Shown here: piece after piece, positions 24,183-32,429 of the stretch | How positions within the stretch are numbered: the first letter of the stretch is position 1 | Layout of the letters: the number at the start of each line of letters is the position of its first letter | Assembly: GCF_012524115.1 (NCBI RefSeq) | Contig: NZ_JAAZWB010000021.1 | Span: 1 to 37,210, forward strand | Direction of reading: 5' to 3' | DNA: 37,210 bases | Source: Bacillus sp. RO1 | Lineage (GTDB): Bacteria; Bacillota; Bacilli; Bacillales; Bacillaceae_I | Position numbers and translations under genes: made by a program | Notes under the pieces: generated by a model | Databases searched by the model: none | What the model was told of the DNA's origin: nothing | The model's input: only the letters and a program-made list of their open reading frames with translations

Positions 24183-25209
24183 AACTAGTTTTGACTATCT
24201 CATTAATGGTACTAATAACTCTTACGATATCCTCTCTGCTCACATCAAAATGAGTCGTAAGGCGCACAAGCGTAGGTCCAAACGGAACAGTCAAAACACC
24301 TTTCTCTTTTAACAATCGTACAAACTGATCAGCCATCATTTCCAACCCGGATACATCCACTACCACAATATTCGTTTCTACCGAATTTACTATTTTTAAA
24401 GAGCTAATTCCCCTTAACCCTTCAGCAAGAAACGTGGCATTATCATGATCTTCGGAAAGTCTTTCTGTCATTTGGGTTAAAGCAATTAACCCAGGTGCCG
24501 CAATAATCCCAACTTGCCTCAGTCCCCCACCAAGACGCTTTCTCCATTTTCTGGCTCGTTTAATGAAGTCGTTTGAACCGGCAATGATCGAACCAACAGG
24601 TGCACCCAATCCTTTGGACAAACATACTTGTACCGTATCGCAATGTTTTGTGAACTCTTTTATAGGTATGCCCGAACTTGCTGCGGCATTAAATAGTCGT
24701 GCGCCATCCACGTGAACAGGTATAGAATATCCCTGTGCCACTTTATAGATTTCTGCCATGTTTGATACAGGTACCACTGCCCCACCAGCACGATTATGAG
24801 TGTTCTCTATACAAATTAGACCAGTTTCAGGAAAGTGTTGATCCTCCCCACGAATAGCAGATTCTATATCTTGTGGATTCATTATCCCGTTAACGCCTGG
24901 AATGGTTCTTGTTTGAACTCCTGCCAAAGCGGCAACAGCACCAGATTCATAATAAAAGATATGAGACTCTTCTTCTAGTAATATCTCATTTCCTGGTCGA
25001 CAATGCGTCAATACAGCAATTTGGTTTCCTTGCGTTCCGCTTGTAACAAACAGTGCCGCTTCTTTTCCAAGAATCTTTGCCGCTTTTTCTTCTAATAGCG
25101 TTACCGTGGGATCTTCTCCGTACACGTCATCTCCCACTTTCGCTTCATAGGCAGCCTTTCTCATTTCCTCTGTTGGTTTTGTAACCGTATCACTTCTTAA
25201 ATCAATCAT
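24181..25209 (-). CDS. Low-specificity L-threonine aldolase
   Basis: A PLP enzyme that cleaves L-threonine (or allo-threonine) to glycine and acetaldehyde. The 342-residue protein starts MIDLRSDTVTKPTEEM, the family N-terminus, and shows VGDDVYGEDPTV, FVTSGTQGNQIA, HVDGARLFNAA (PLP-contacting Asp and Arg) and CLSKGLGAPVGS with the Schiff-base Lys. I chose ATG 25209, which has GGGGAAGGACAT upstream; the frame stays open to 25287 but that extension is not family-like. The acetaldehyde product could connect to the aldehyde dehydrogenase at 35220, but the two are not close enough for that to be more than a guess. Confidence 0.92.
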   Translation of the reverse strand: MIDLRSDTVTKPTEEMRKAAYEAKVGDDVYGEDPTVTLLEEKAAKILGKEAALFVTSGTQGNQIAVLTHCRPGNEILLEEESHIFYYESGAVAALAGVQTRTIPGVNGIMNPQDIESAIRGEDQHFPETGLICIENTHNRAGGAVVPVSNMAEIYKVAQGYSIPVHVDGARLFNAAASSGIPIKEFTKHCDTVQVCLSKGLGAPVGSIIAGSNDFIKRARKWRKRLGGGLRQVGIIAAPGLIALTQMTERLSEDHDNATFLAEGLRGISSLKIVNSVETNIVVVDVSGLEMMADQFVRLLKEKGVLTVPFGPTLVRLTTHFDVSREDIVRVISTINEIVKTS

Positions 25210-25371
25210 ATGTCCTTCCCCTTCTCTTTTTTTCTTACAGTTTACCAGAATGTTATTTATTTCGTACACCGTAAAATTATCTACCATTGTTCCACATTCA
25301 CATGCTATGATTATTTAACATACATATCTTGGCTTTTAACACCTATTACCATAGAAGGAGTTTAAATTAAT

Positions 25372-26613
25372 ATGCAAGCACAAAAAGTCAAACTAGATAC
25401 CGCTTCCACCGAAAGCTCCACCGTTTATCCAATTCTTTTTATCATTGGCCTTGTTCACCTGCTGAATGACGCTTTACAATCAGTGGTGCCGGCCTTATTC
25501 CCCGTGTTGCAAAATTCCATGGGGTTAACATTTACTCAGTTGGGACTGATTGCATTTGCGTTAAATGCTACCTCTTCCCTTATTCAACCAGTTGTTGGCA
25601 TAATTACAGATAAAAGGCCGTCTCCATATGCCCTGCCTATCGGACTTACTTCTTCTTTATTCGGGATTATTGGCTTGGCATTGGCACCAAACTTTTGGGT
25701 AATTATTCTTTCCGTAGTCTTTATTGGACTTGGTTCTGCCGCATTCCACCCAGAAGGATCTCGTGTAGCCTATATGGCTGCGGGTAATCGCAGAGGTCTG
25801 GCACAGTCCATATATCAAGTAGGAGGCAATTCGGGGCAGGCTTTAGCGCCGTTAATGGCAGCATATATCCTATTGCCACTTGGACAAAAAGGCGTGCTTT
25901 GGTTCACAGTTGTTGCTGCTGCAGCTGTCATACTACTTTTATACATTGCAGCTTGGTACAAACAGCAAGTAGCGAATACATATAGGCCGGTTAAACAAAA
26001 GAAAACGCAACAAGCTAAATCTTCGGGTAAAAACATTGGAAATAGACGACTCATTACCTTTTCTATATCATTACTGATATTTCTTGTATTTGCTCGTTCG
26101 TGGTTTCATGCGGGTGTCACTAATTTCTATGCTTTTTACGCCATAGAGAACTATGGTATACCAATTGCAGATTCACAAATTTATATTTTTGTGTTTTTAG
26201 GTGCAGGTGCTGTTGGCACATTCTTTGGAGGGCCATTGGCAGACCGCTTCGGAAAAAGACTGATCATTTCTCTCTCTATGCTGGGGTCGGCTCCACTTGC
26301 TTTGTTGCTACCTTTTGTAGGTCCGACACTTGCCTATATACTTGTTGCCATTATCGGGTTCATCATTCTCTCTAGCTTTTCGGTTACAGTAGTATACGCT
26401 CAGGAACTAGTTCCTGGTCGCATTGGGCTGGTTTCCGGCTTAATTGTAGGACTAGCATTTGGAATGGGTGCTGTGGGATCTGTTGCACTTGGTATACTAG
26501 CAGACTGGATTGGGTTAACTAATACCATCATCTTTACTGTTTGCTTACCTTTTATAGGACTTTTGACGTTCTTCCTTCCTAGTGATCAAAAAGTTAGAGA
26601 AATGCATAGTTAA
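25372..26613 (+). CDS. MFS transporter of the fosmidomycin-resistance (Fsr) family
   Basis: A 413-residue inner-membrane exporter with about 12 predicted helices in two halves joined by a basic cytosolic loop (residues about 200-225, KQKKTQQAKSSGKNIGNRR). Fsr-type motifs are visible: HLLNDALQSVVPALFPVL in helix 1, GLGSAAFHPEGSRVAYMA and YQVGGNSGQALAP in the first half, and GGPLADRFGKR as the second-half MFS loop. B. subtilis YfnC is a family member. The substrate is not known; drug export is only a family association. The ATG has AAGGAG 11 bases upstream. It is transcribed away from the aldolase gene and ends at a terminator. Confidence 0.88.
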   Translation: MQAQKVKLDTASTESSTVYPILFIIGLVHLLNDALQSVVPALFPVLQNSMGLTFTQLGLIAFALNATSSLIQPVVGIITDKRPSPYALPIGLTSSLFGIIGLALAPNFWVIILSVVFIGLGSAAFHPEGSRVAYMAAGNRRGLAQSIYQVGGNSGQALAPLMAAYILLPLGQKGVLWFTVVAAAAVILLLYIAAWYKQQVANTYRPVKQKKTQQAKSSGKNIGNRRLITFSISLLIFLVFARSWFHAGVTNFYAFYAIENYGIPIADSQIYIFVFLGAGAVGTFFGGPLADRFGKRLIISLSMLGSAPLALLLPFVGPTLAYILVAIIGFIILSSFSVTVVYAQELVPGRIGLVSGLIVGLAFGMGAVGSVALGILADWIGLTNTIIFTVCLPFIGLLTFFLPSDQKVREMHS

Positions 26614-26617
26614 TTCG

Positions 26618-26652
26618 AAGAAGGGGTTCCTGTTGACCCTTTCTTTTCTTTT
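26618..26652 (+). terminator. Terminator of the MFS transporter gene
   Basis: AAGAAGGGGT pairs with ACCCTTTCTT (one G-T wobble) around an 8-base loop, followed by TTCTTTT. Confidence 0.78.
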
Positions 26653-26703
26653 GCCTATACTTGTTTAAGTGTTTAAAGATACCTTGCGAAAATGGTGATA
26701 AAG

Positions 26704-27771
26704 ATGGATTTTGATATAAAATCATTAGCCTTTTACCTTATTGAAGTAGAAGGCAGTGGAGATAATGCAAAGAAACAATATAAACCAATGGCAGTATTGG
26801 ATGAAACTACATATGAAGAGAGTGCACTAAAACCTTTCCTAGACGGAGAATTGATGAAAATTACCAAAAGAAAGGTAGATCGACACCCTAAAAATGAACA
26901 AGTACCAACAAAGATTGGGAGGTTCATCGTAGAACCAGGGTACGACCTTGGATCAAACCCCAACTTCAACCAATTTAATCGAATCAAACAGGCCGAAAGC
27001 TTAGAAGCATTTTCATCTGCGGCAGATGAAATAGCATCCACCTATACAGATACAACTGCAGTAAGAGGTGGCGTACTCATTGTCACCAGGGCTAAATTAA
27101 ATAAATATTTTGATGAGCCCTTTGTTTTTATCTTAAAATGTGACTTTGAACAAAAAGTTGCTTCTATTACAAATGAGCAGACGCTGATTCATAACGTCCA
27201 GATGGCCATTACTACAAAGAACATGAAGTCCATACAATATCCGTTCATGGTAGAGGATGGGATGGTAGAGGAAGGAGAATTGAAGATCCACCAGTCCTCA
27301 CATTCCCGTTATTTTGAGGATTTCTTGAAGTATGTAGAGTATGGTGAGTCGATGCCAGAAATCATTAAGAACCAAGTGATGGGGATGGTTCATCAAGAAA
27401 TCTCCGAGACCTATCAAGACGAAAGCGAAGAAAAAGAGAAAGTGGAACAGGCGATGGAAGCTTGGGCTACTTCACCTAAACGCGAGCTTCAGGAACGGTG
27501 GTCGGACGAGCAAGTGATAGAAGCATCCTCCTCTATCATTGAACAGACACCTGACATAGAACTGAAATTCAAGCTAGATCATATCTCTGTTAAAGGCTTG
27601 CTGGCGGACTTTGGTGAAAATGTCCATATAGCAAAAGTCAATAATCGTTATGTGGTCCTTCTTGAGGGGGATTTTCTACAATTTGAAAAGAATGTCTCAC
27701 CTGTTGAAATGCTAAAACCGAGTGAACTAACGATGATATTAGAGCGTTTGAATAAAAAATATAGCTCATAA
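26704..27771 (+). CDS. Uncharacterised protein, possibly DUF3900-like
   Basis: A 355-residue soluble, acidic protein without signal or membrane segments. From memory it resembles the DUF3900 family found in Bacillus, whose function is unknown; I could not verify this. Segments that stand out are RGGVLIVTRAKLNKYFDEPFVFILKCDFE in the middle (given as RGGVLIVTR and FVFILKCDFE), KSIQYPFMVEDG, HSRYFEDFLKYVEYGES and a glutamate-rich helix around ETYQDESEEKEKVEQAMEAW. The layout loosely recalls nucleoid-associated NdpA proteins, but I would not name it so. I chose ATG 26704 (GGTGAT 4 bases upstream); ATG 26692 is also possible. It forms no tight operon. Confidence 0.78.
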   Translation: MDFDIKSLAFYLIEVEGSGDNAKKQYKPMAVLDETTYEESALKPFLDGELMKITKRKVDRHPKNEQVPTKIGRFIVEPGYDLGSNPNFNQFNRIKQAESLEAFSSAADEIASTYTDTTAVRGGVLIVTRAKLNKYFDEPFVFILKCDFEQKVASITNEQTLIHNVQMAITTKNMKSIQYPFMVEDGMVEEGELKIHQSSHSRYFEDFLKYVEYGESMPEIIKNQVMGMVHQEISETYQDESEEKEKVEQAMEAWATSPKRELQERWSDEQVIEASSSIIEQTPDIELKFKLDHISVKGLLADFGENVHIAKVNNRYVVLLEGDFLQFEKNVSPVEMLKPSELTMILERLNKKYSS

Positions 27772-27841
27772 AATTTAGGTAAAGAATATTTTTTTCAACC
27801 TTTGAGAGAATAAGAACAAATACCTTTTAGGGGTGACACTC

Positions 27842-27964
27842 ATGGATTGGATGTCCATCATTCGGTATGCTTGTTCTATCACCGGAATCATTTGTCTTGG
27901 CTTTACGTATACACATATGTTAAAAAGCTCTCGCGAAAAAGCAAAATCTATGGATAGGAAGTAA
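27842..27964 (+). CDS. Small single-span membrane peptide, 40 residues
   Basis: An open frame too short for usual gene callers encodes MDWMSIIRYACSITGIICLG followed by FTYTHMLKSSREKAKSMDRK. One hydrophobic helix (about residues 5-24) and a basic tail suggest a small membrane protein with the tail in the cytosol. The ATG has AGGGGTGACACTC upstream, a good ribosome binding site. It lies 70 bases after the preceding gene. Homologues were not checked. Confidence 0.5.
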   Translation: MDWMSIIRYACSITGIICLGFTYTHMLKSSREKAKSMDRK

Positions 27965-28010
27965 GAAAGACTGGGCATTTCAAATATTTTAGTTGAATAA
28001 TTAATTGCCG

Positions 28011-28137
28011 CTGTTCCTTTCCGCATATGGCTTCGCTTTCCTAGGGGCACTGCTGGAGCCTCCTCGGCTATGCCTGCGGGGTCTCCACCTAGCGCTATCT
28101 CCCTTAGGAGTCTGCGCCATTTGCTCCAATCCACAGC
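28011..28137 (-). repeat. GC-rich interspersed repeat, copy C
   Basis: About 127 bp of the repeat family in minus orientation. It shares ATGGCTTCGCTTTCCTAGGG and the GAGCCTCCTCG block with copy E at the window end, forming a sub-family distinct from A, B and D. The terminal GCTGTTCC/GGA-ish ends are degenerate. A preceding stretch from about 27966 (agactgggc...ccgctgtt) also parallels sequence before copy E. Confidence 0.7.
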
Positions 28138-28226
28138 TAGAGATTAGATTAAATTAGCCTTATATGTTTTTCAGTTATCTCCGTGATATAGATATTAAAC
28201 AAAAGTTTGGCTGAACGTAGTCACCT

Positions 28227-28356
28227 TGTTGATTGGAGTGGAAGGCACGTAGACGCCCGCGGGAGCAAGGGACAAGTGAGAACCTGCAGGGCTGTAAGCC
28301 GAGGAGGCTTACGGACCGCCCACAGGCAAGCGAAGCTCCTGAAACGGAAATCAACA
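28227..28356 (+). repeat. GC-rich interspersed repeat, copy D
   Basis: A 130-bp element with perfect ends TGTTGATT and AATCAACA, containing GGAGTGGAAGGCACG, GCCGAGGAGGCTTACGG and AAGCGAAGCTCCTG. It is the cleanest full-length copy in the window. It lies 89 bases from copy C in opposite orientation. The 449-bp gap 27965-28413 holds only these two copies and a terminator. Confidence 0.78.
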
Positions 28357-28371
28357 GTTTTTATACTTTCC

Positions 28372-28412
28372 TTTTAAAAAAAGAAGGCTGGGAAATTACT
28401 CCCTGCCTTCTC
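28372..28412 (-). terminator. Terminator of the msrA-nrnB-VOC operon
   Basis: On the minus strand GAAGGCAGGG pairs with CCCAGCCTTC (one mismatch) around a loop, followed by TTTTTTT. It lies directly after the VOC-protein stop codon. Confidence 0.85.
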
Positions 28413-28413
28413 T

Positions 28414-28806
28414 TTATTTTACCGGTGTTTCAAATAATTCAATCCATTCACCGTCTGGACCTGCAAAAAAGATATATCTTGCTCCATTTGGCAACGTGGT
28501 GATTTCCTGTTCGATAAAAGTGACTCCCAAACTTTTCAACCTATCATGTTCCGCCTCTACATCATCTACCGTTAATGCTAAATGGTGAACTTTACCTTCT
28601 ACAGGTAGATTGTCATTGTAGCCTTGGATTAGCTCTAATTCCGTTTCTTCACTTTCATTAAACCCTAGAAATGCAAGCTTTATCTCACCATTCGGATGAT
28701 CTAACTTCCCCTTTAATGAAAATCCGACCACGTTTGTATAAAACTCTATGGAAGTTTGAATATCTTTAACCATGATTCCAACATGTTCTAATCTTCTAAT
28801 TGCCAT
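28414..28806 (-). CDS. VOC superfamily (glyoxalase-like) protein
   Basis: A 130-residue protein with two beta-alpha-beta-beta-beta modules. Metal-ligand candidates are His8 in LEHVGIMVKD, Glu near TELELIQGY, His in KVHHLALTVDD and Glu in GPDGEWIELFE, the set seen in glyoxalase I and methylmalonyl-CoA epimerase. The substrate is not decided. The ATG has GGAGAGATAGGTT upstream and lies 26 bases after nrnB, so it is the last gene of the msrA-nrnB unit. Confidence 0.88.
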   Translation of the reverse strand: MAIRRLEHVGIMVKDIQTSIEFYTNVVGFSLKGKLDHPNGEIKLAFLGFNESEETELELIQGYNDNLPVEGKVHHLALTVDDVEAEHDRLKSLGVTFIEQEITTLPNGARYIFFAGPDGEWIELFETPVK

Positions 28807-28832
28807 AACCTATCTCTCCCCATAACTTACCT

Positions 28833-30023
28833 TTAGTTTGCCTTTAACCTTCTAATGTTTTCAACTAGGAAATTGACATATTCCTCGTCTTTAACCAACC
28901 ATGCTGCATACTTTCTTTTAATAAACGTTTCGGCTTCTTGGAAAGAAGAAAAGGAAGTATCCAGAAACTTTTCCTTGTTTTCCACCTTCCATGTGCCGTC
29001 TTCTTTGGGTAATAGAAATAATGATCCTTTTTCTTTAGAGTCGTACAAAACGCCATTAGGTGATTCTTTAACATTAAAAACGTTGTGGCGAGCATCTTGT
29101 TTGAGAGAATCAAGCGGGAATGCCTCCGCCACAAAAAGCTTGTATGCCTGTTCAGTCAAACTGCACCCAGAAGCCTTTGCATGGCCCCCTCCATCAAACT
29201 TTCCTGCCACTTGTGAAACATCCACATCATCATGTATGGTGCGCAAGCTAATCCGCTTGCTTCCCATATTAATCATGGCTATATAGTCCAAATGGGGGTT
29301 TTCCTTCCCCAAAATATTTCCAAGTTCTGATAAAAAAGATTCAGCGTGAACGATTCCTACCCACTTGTCATCTACAGGCTTTTGAACAATTTCTCTTCGT
29401 TTTTTACGCAAATATCTTTCTAGTTTTTGTTCTTCCATATCTAGAATTTGTGTTTCAAAGTCATCGAAATCGAACTGGGCTGCACTTTTTAACTTCAGAA
29501 GCATTCTCTCTTCAAAGTCATCAATGGAAATCATGTACAAAAGATCGTTTAATCTTTTTGCCTTCGTATTCTTATTTCGATCCCATTCCCACGTATCATA
29601 TTGTCGTATTAATTCCACTACTTCATCTAACGGTTCAGACTGGGCTATTAGTCCTTTTTCTAACAGATACTCATAAAATAAAGAAGTGGCACTTGTCAAT
29701 CTGCCATCCTCATATTCGACAGTAACAGAAGCCCAGTTATATTCATTTAGATGAATGGCAGTCTTATGATGATCGATAAATTGAACAAAGCCTTCTTGTT
29801 GATTTGCAAACTGATCGAGCTTTTTGGCGTTTTCTTCATTGACCGATAAATCAGTTATGTATATTTGATGCCGCGGAGTTGCTTCTTCCATATATTCCGC
29901 AACCTGATAATTTAAACTGCCGACTGAATTATAATGAACCTTTACCTTCTCATCAAACGCAAGCTTGGCTAAAATACCGCAGCCTACCCCGTCTAAATCA
30001 TTGTGTGTAAAAAGATGAATCAA
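28833..30023 (-). CDS. nrnB: Oligoribonuclease NrnB (DHH phosphoesterase, YngD)
   Basis: A DHH-DHHA1 phosphoesterase that degrades short RNA oligonucleotides (nanoRNA). The 396-residue protein has THNDLDGVGCG at residues 6-16 (metal-binding Asp), FIDHHKTAIHLNEY (the DHH motif) and the C-terminal DHHA1 motif GKFDGGGHAKASGCS. From memory it matches B. subtilis NrnB (YngD) along its length, including RRKKREMVQ-like and VGIVHAES segments. The start is TTG with AGGGGGACTACCA upstream. It follows msrA by 49 bases. The YngI-like gene of this window and NrnB/YngD share the B. subtilis yng naming region, but here they are separated. Confidence 0.92.
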   Translation of the reverse strand: MIHLFTHNDLDGVGCGILAKLAFDEKVKVHYNSVGSLNYQVAEYMEEATPRHQIYITDLSVNEENAKKLDQFANQQEGFVQFIDHHKTAIHLNEYNWASVTVEYEDGRLTSATSLFYEYLLEKGLIAQSEPLDEVVELIRQYDTWEWDRNKNTKAKRLNDLLYMISIDDFEERMLLKLKSAAQFDFDDFETQILDMEEQKLERYLRKKRREIVQKPVDDKWVGIVHAESFLSELGNILGKENPHLDYIAMINMGSKRISLRTIHDDVDVSQVAGKFDGGGHAKASGCSLTEQAYKLFVAEAFPLDSLKQDARHNVFNVKESPNGVLYDSKEKGSLFLLPKEDGTWKVENKEKFLDTSFSSFQEAETFIKRKYAAWLVKDEEYVNFLVENIRRLKAN

Positions 30024-30072
30024 TGGTAGTCCCCCTTTTTCTTCCTGATGGGTAAGCCTTTCACACCCTCAC

Positions 30073-30618
30073 TTACTTTGTATATTCTTCACCCCAATGC
30101 TCTTTTATATGAGCATTTCTACCTGATTCTTCACGTTCTTGTTTATATTTTTCAGGATTTTTCTTATAAAATTTCTGATGATATTCTTCTGCTTCATAGA
30201 ATGGCGTAGCTGGTTTTATTTCAGTTACAATTGACTTTTTATATCTTCCGCTTGTTTCTAAATCCTTTTTTGTTTTCTCTGCAAGTTTTAGCTGTTTTTC
30301 ATTATGATAAAAGATTGCTGTACGATACTGGCTTCCTCTATCAAAAAATTGACCTTCATCATCTGTAGGGTCTATCTGTGGCCAATACAATTCCAATAAT
30401 TTTTCGTATGGAAAGATATCTGGATTAAATTCTATTTGAACAGCTTCGTAATGACCTGTATTTCCTTTTTTTATTTCTTCATATGTAGGATTGGGAACGC
30501 TACCTCCTGTATAACCGGAAACTACGTTCTCAATTCCAGGTAACTCATCAAAAGGTTTTACCATACACCAAAAGCACCCTCCAGCAAAGGTGGCTAGTTC
30601 CGTTTTGTTCGTTGTCAT
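30073..30618 (-). CDS. msrA: Peptide-methionine (S)-S-oxide reductase MsrA
   Basis: Repairs methionine-S-sulfoxide in proteins using thioredoxin. The 181-residue protein has the catalytic motif GGCFWCM (Cys16), SGYTGGSVPNPTYEE, GHYEAVQIEFNP and QYRTAIFYHNE, all standard for MsrA, with HQKFYKKNPEKY near the C-terminus. No MsrB domain or gene is attached. The ATG has AGGAGGATACAACAT upstream. It is the first gene of an operon with nrnB and the VOC gene, under a good promoter with an unusual dyad. Confidence 0.96.
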   Translation of the reverse strand: MTTNKTELATFAGGCFWCMVKPFDELPGIENVVSGYTGGSVPNPTYEEIKKGNTGHYEAVQIEFNPDIFPYEKLLELYWPQIDPTDDEGQFFDRGSQYRTAIFYHNEKQLKLAEKTKKDLETSGRYKKSIVTEIKPATPFYEAEEYHQKFYKKNPEKYKQEREESGRNAHIKEHWGEEYTK

Positions 30619-30654
30619 ATGTTGTATCCTCCTGTTTTATATGTGTTTGATGGA

Positions 30655-30683
30655 ATTTTACACTAACTATCTTATAGTTACAA
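30655..30683 (-). promoter_or_regulatory. msrA promoter with a 7-3-7 dyad in its spacer
   Basis: On the minus strand TTGTAA (30678-30683) and TAAAAT (30655-30660) are 17 bp apart. The spacer holds the perfect inverted repeat TAACTAT-CTT-ATAGTTA (30664-30680), which overlaps the -35 by three bases. Such placement is typical of a repressor operator. It does not match the PerR or OhrR boxes I know. Confidence 0.75.
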
Positions 30684-30829
30684 TAACAACGCTCATCTAC
30701 TCATTATTTGTTTACATAATAAAATTATAAACCACTATTTATTATTTCAATAGTTAAACATTTTAATGATGGCGTTTACAATGATTTACACTTTTCATAG
30801 AGTATTGTACGATAATTCTTTGTGAATAA

Positions 30830-32386
30830 ATGAACGATAGGAGTCTGATCAGAAAGATGGTAGAACAATTTTCAAATATAGAATTGATCAATCAGTTTTG
30901 GCTGATACTTTTCTTCCTTATACCTATAGTGTTGGTATCAAGGATGGTTGTGGCAGGAACAAGATTTTCCCCGATCCTTATTATCGTAATCCTTGGACTG
31001 GGTATGGGCTACTTACTTGTAGATACAGGGGTTGCAACACCAGGATTAGTAGAGTACCCCTTTGTTGACCTTATGGCAAGAACAACTATTATTGCATTGA
31101 CTGTATCCTTTTTTGTAGGCGGTCAGGAACTACGAAAAATTTTAGGTAATAAAGACTTGGATGTGGAGGACAGTGTTGTACCTTCTGATGAAGAATCTTT
31201 TCTTGGAACTTCAAGAACACAGTTTTTCTTTATCGTCCGTGCATTCTTCCTATTATTTGGGCTAGAAGGAATCACTCGGATGATCCTTTCAGATGATACT
31301 CAAAGTTTTGATAATGTTTATCCGTTGATTGCTTACATTGGGATTATCGGATCCATTCTTTTTATTGATAACAAAGCTAAGCTTCAGAATAAGAAACAGT
31401 ACATGAAAAAAGGGATTGTTGAAATGTTAGCAATTATCCTGTTACTTGTGGTTTCTTATCATATCGCTATGTGGATAAAGCCGTTGATTGCATTGCCTCA
31501 AATTTTCTTTGCGATGATGATTGCAGCTGCTTTAGGAGCTGTTTTCTATAATTGGAGTTTTGGACCGACCATTCGAGCATTATTAGTCGCAGGTATTCCA
31601 GTTGTATTAGCTGCCAACTTCTTAGTAGGTGGATCCCGAATTGGGGACGCCTTTGCCATTGATGGCATGAATGCGGTATTGGCCTATGGATTCTTTGGGC
31701 AATTGTTCTGGATGTTTGGTGGGATTGCATTGATAATGTTCTTTGCAAAGAATGCCAACACAAGAAACCTTGCACCTGGTATGGCTGGATCTTTATCACA
31801 TTCAGGATTAACTGGCGCATGTACAGCTGGAGACTTCGGGAAAACCGCTGCACAACGTGCTCCTATTATGATTAACATCCCGTTTTTCGGCCATATATTT
31901 GTTTTCTCCGTCCTTGCTATAAGTGCTGAGAGAGGTAGCCTTTGGGTATTGCCTTCCATGGTAATTGTAGCTCTTGGTTTAGGATTGACCATTCTCGCAT
32001 TGGCAAACTTAAGAAAGGCTAATGGTGAGGACAAAAAAGAAGTAAAGGCATTAATGCAGTTCTCATTTGGCTGGCAAATGTGTGCGGTTTTTGGTGGATT
32101 GGCTTTATTGAGCCTAAGCACCATGTCTATTGACTATGCTGCCATGGCACAATCTTCTGCTATTTCTCATTTTGGTTTGTTTGCCGCTATTCAAGGAGAG
32201 ATGTTTGGAGCTGATGCTGCCGCTTTAATTCCTTTCATCTTCTCTATGCCATTCCTAGTTCATCCGCTTGTATTCTTCATGTTCGGTAAAGCAATGGAGA
32301 ACAATGGTGAAATGCCAATCAAACCTGTGTATACGTTAGCGTTAATAGGTGTAATTGGTGTAGCTTACGCTATCTTCTTCGTATAA
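30830..32386 (+). CDS. Polytopic membrane protein, probable permease of unknown substrate
   Basis: A 518-residue integral membrane protein with about 12-14 hydrophobic helices and a charged cytosolic loop at about residues 100-130 (GQELRKILGNKDLDVEDSVV). A glycine/serine-rich central segment (APGMAGSLSHSGLTGACTAGD, read as APGMAGSLSHSG and LTGACTAGDFGKTAAQRAP) lies between helices and could be a re-entrant substrate site. I cannot place it in a transporter family with confidence; its general layout recalls secondary transporters for organic anions. ATG 30830 has no clear ribosome binding site; ATG 30857 has AGGAG 13 bases upstream and may be the true start. It ends at a bidirectional terminator. 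Confidence 0.8.
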   Translation: MNDRSLIRKMVEQFSNIELINQFWLILFFLIPIVLVSRMVVAGTRFSPILIIVILGLGMGYLLVDTGVATPGLVEYPFVDLMARTTIIALTVSFFVGGQELRKILGNKDLDVEDSVVPSDEESFLGTSRTQFFFIVRAFFLLFGLEGITRMILSDDTQSFDNVYPLIAYIGIIGSILFIDNKAKLQNKKQYMKKGIVEMLAIILLLVVSYHIAMWIKPLIALPQIFFAMMIAAALGAVFYNWSFGPTIRALLVAGIPVVLAANFLVGGSRIGDAFAIDGMNAVLAYGFFGQLFWMFGGIALIMFFAKNANTRNLAPGMAGSLSHSGLTGACTAGDFGKTAAQRAPIMINIPFFGHIFVFSVLAISAERGSLWVLPSMVIVALGLGLTILALANLRKANGEDKKEVKALMQFSFGWQMCAVFGGLALLSLSTMSIDYAAMAQSSAISHFGLFAAIQGEMFGADAAALIPFIFSMPFLVHPLVFFMFGKAMENNGEMPIKPVYTLALIGVIGVAYAIFFV

Positions 32387-32395
32387 AGTGTATAT

Positions 32396-32429
32396 AAAAA
32401 GGCGTTCGGATTGCACCGAACGCCTTTTG
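32396..32429. terminator. Bidirectional terminator between convergent genes
   Basis: AAAAGGCGTTCGG and CCGAACGCCTTTT form a perfect 13-bp stem around ATTGCA, with A/T-runs at both sides. It separates the permease (plus) from the small membrane-anchored protein (minus). Confidence 0.92.

Noticed and set aside
28233-28502. An 89-residue open frame on the plus strand, and one of 119 residues at 27775-28134 on the minus strand
   Set aside because: Both run through the GC-rich interspersed repeats and overlap terminators or neighbouring genes, without family-like sequence.
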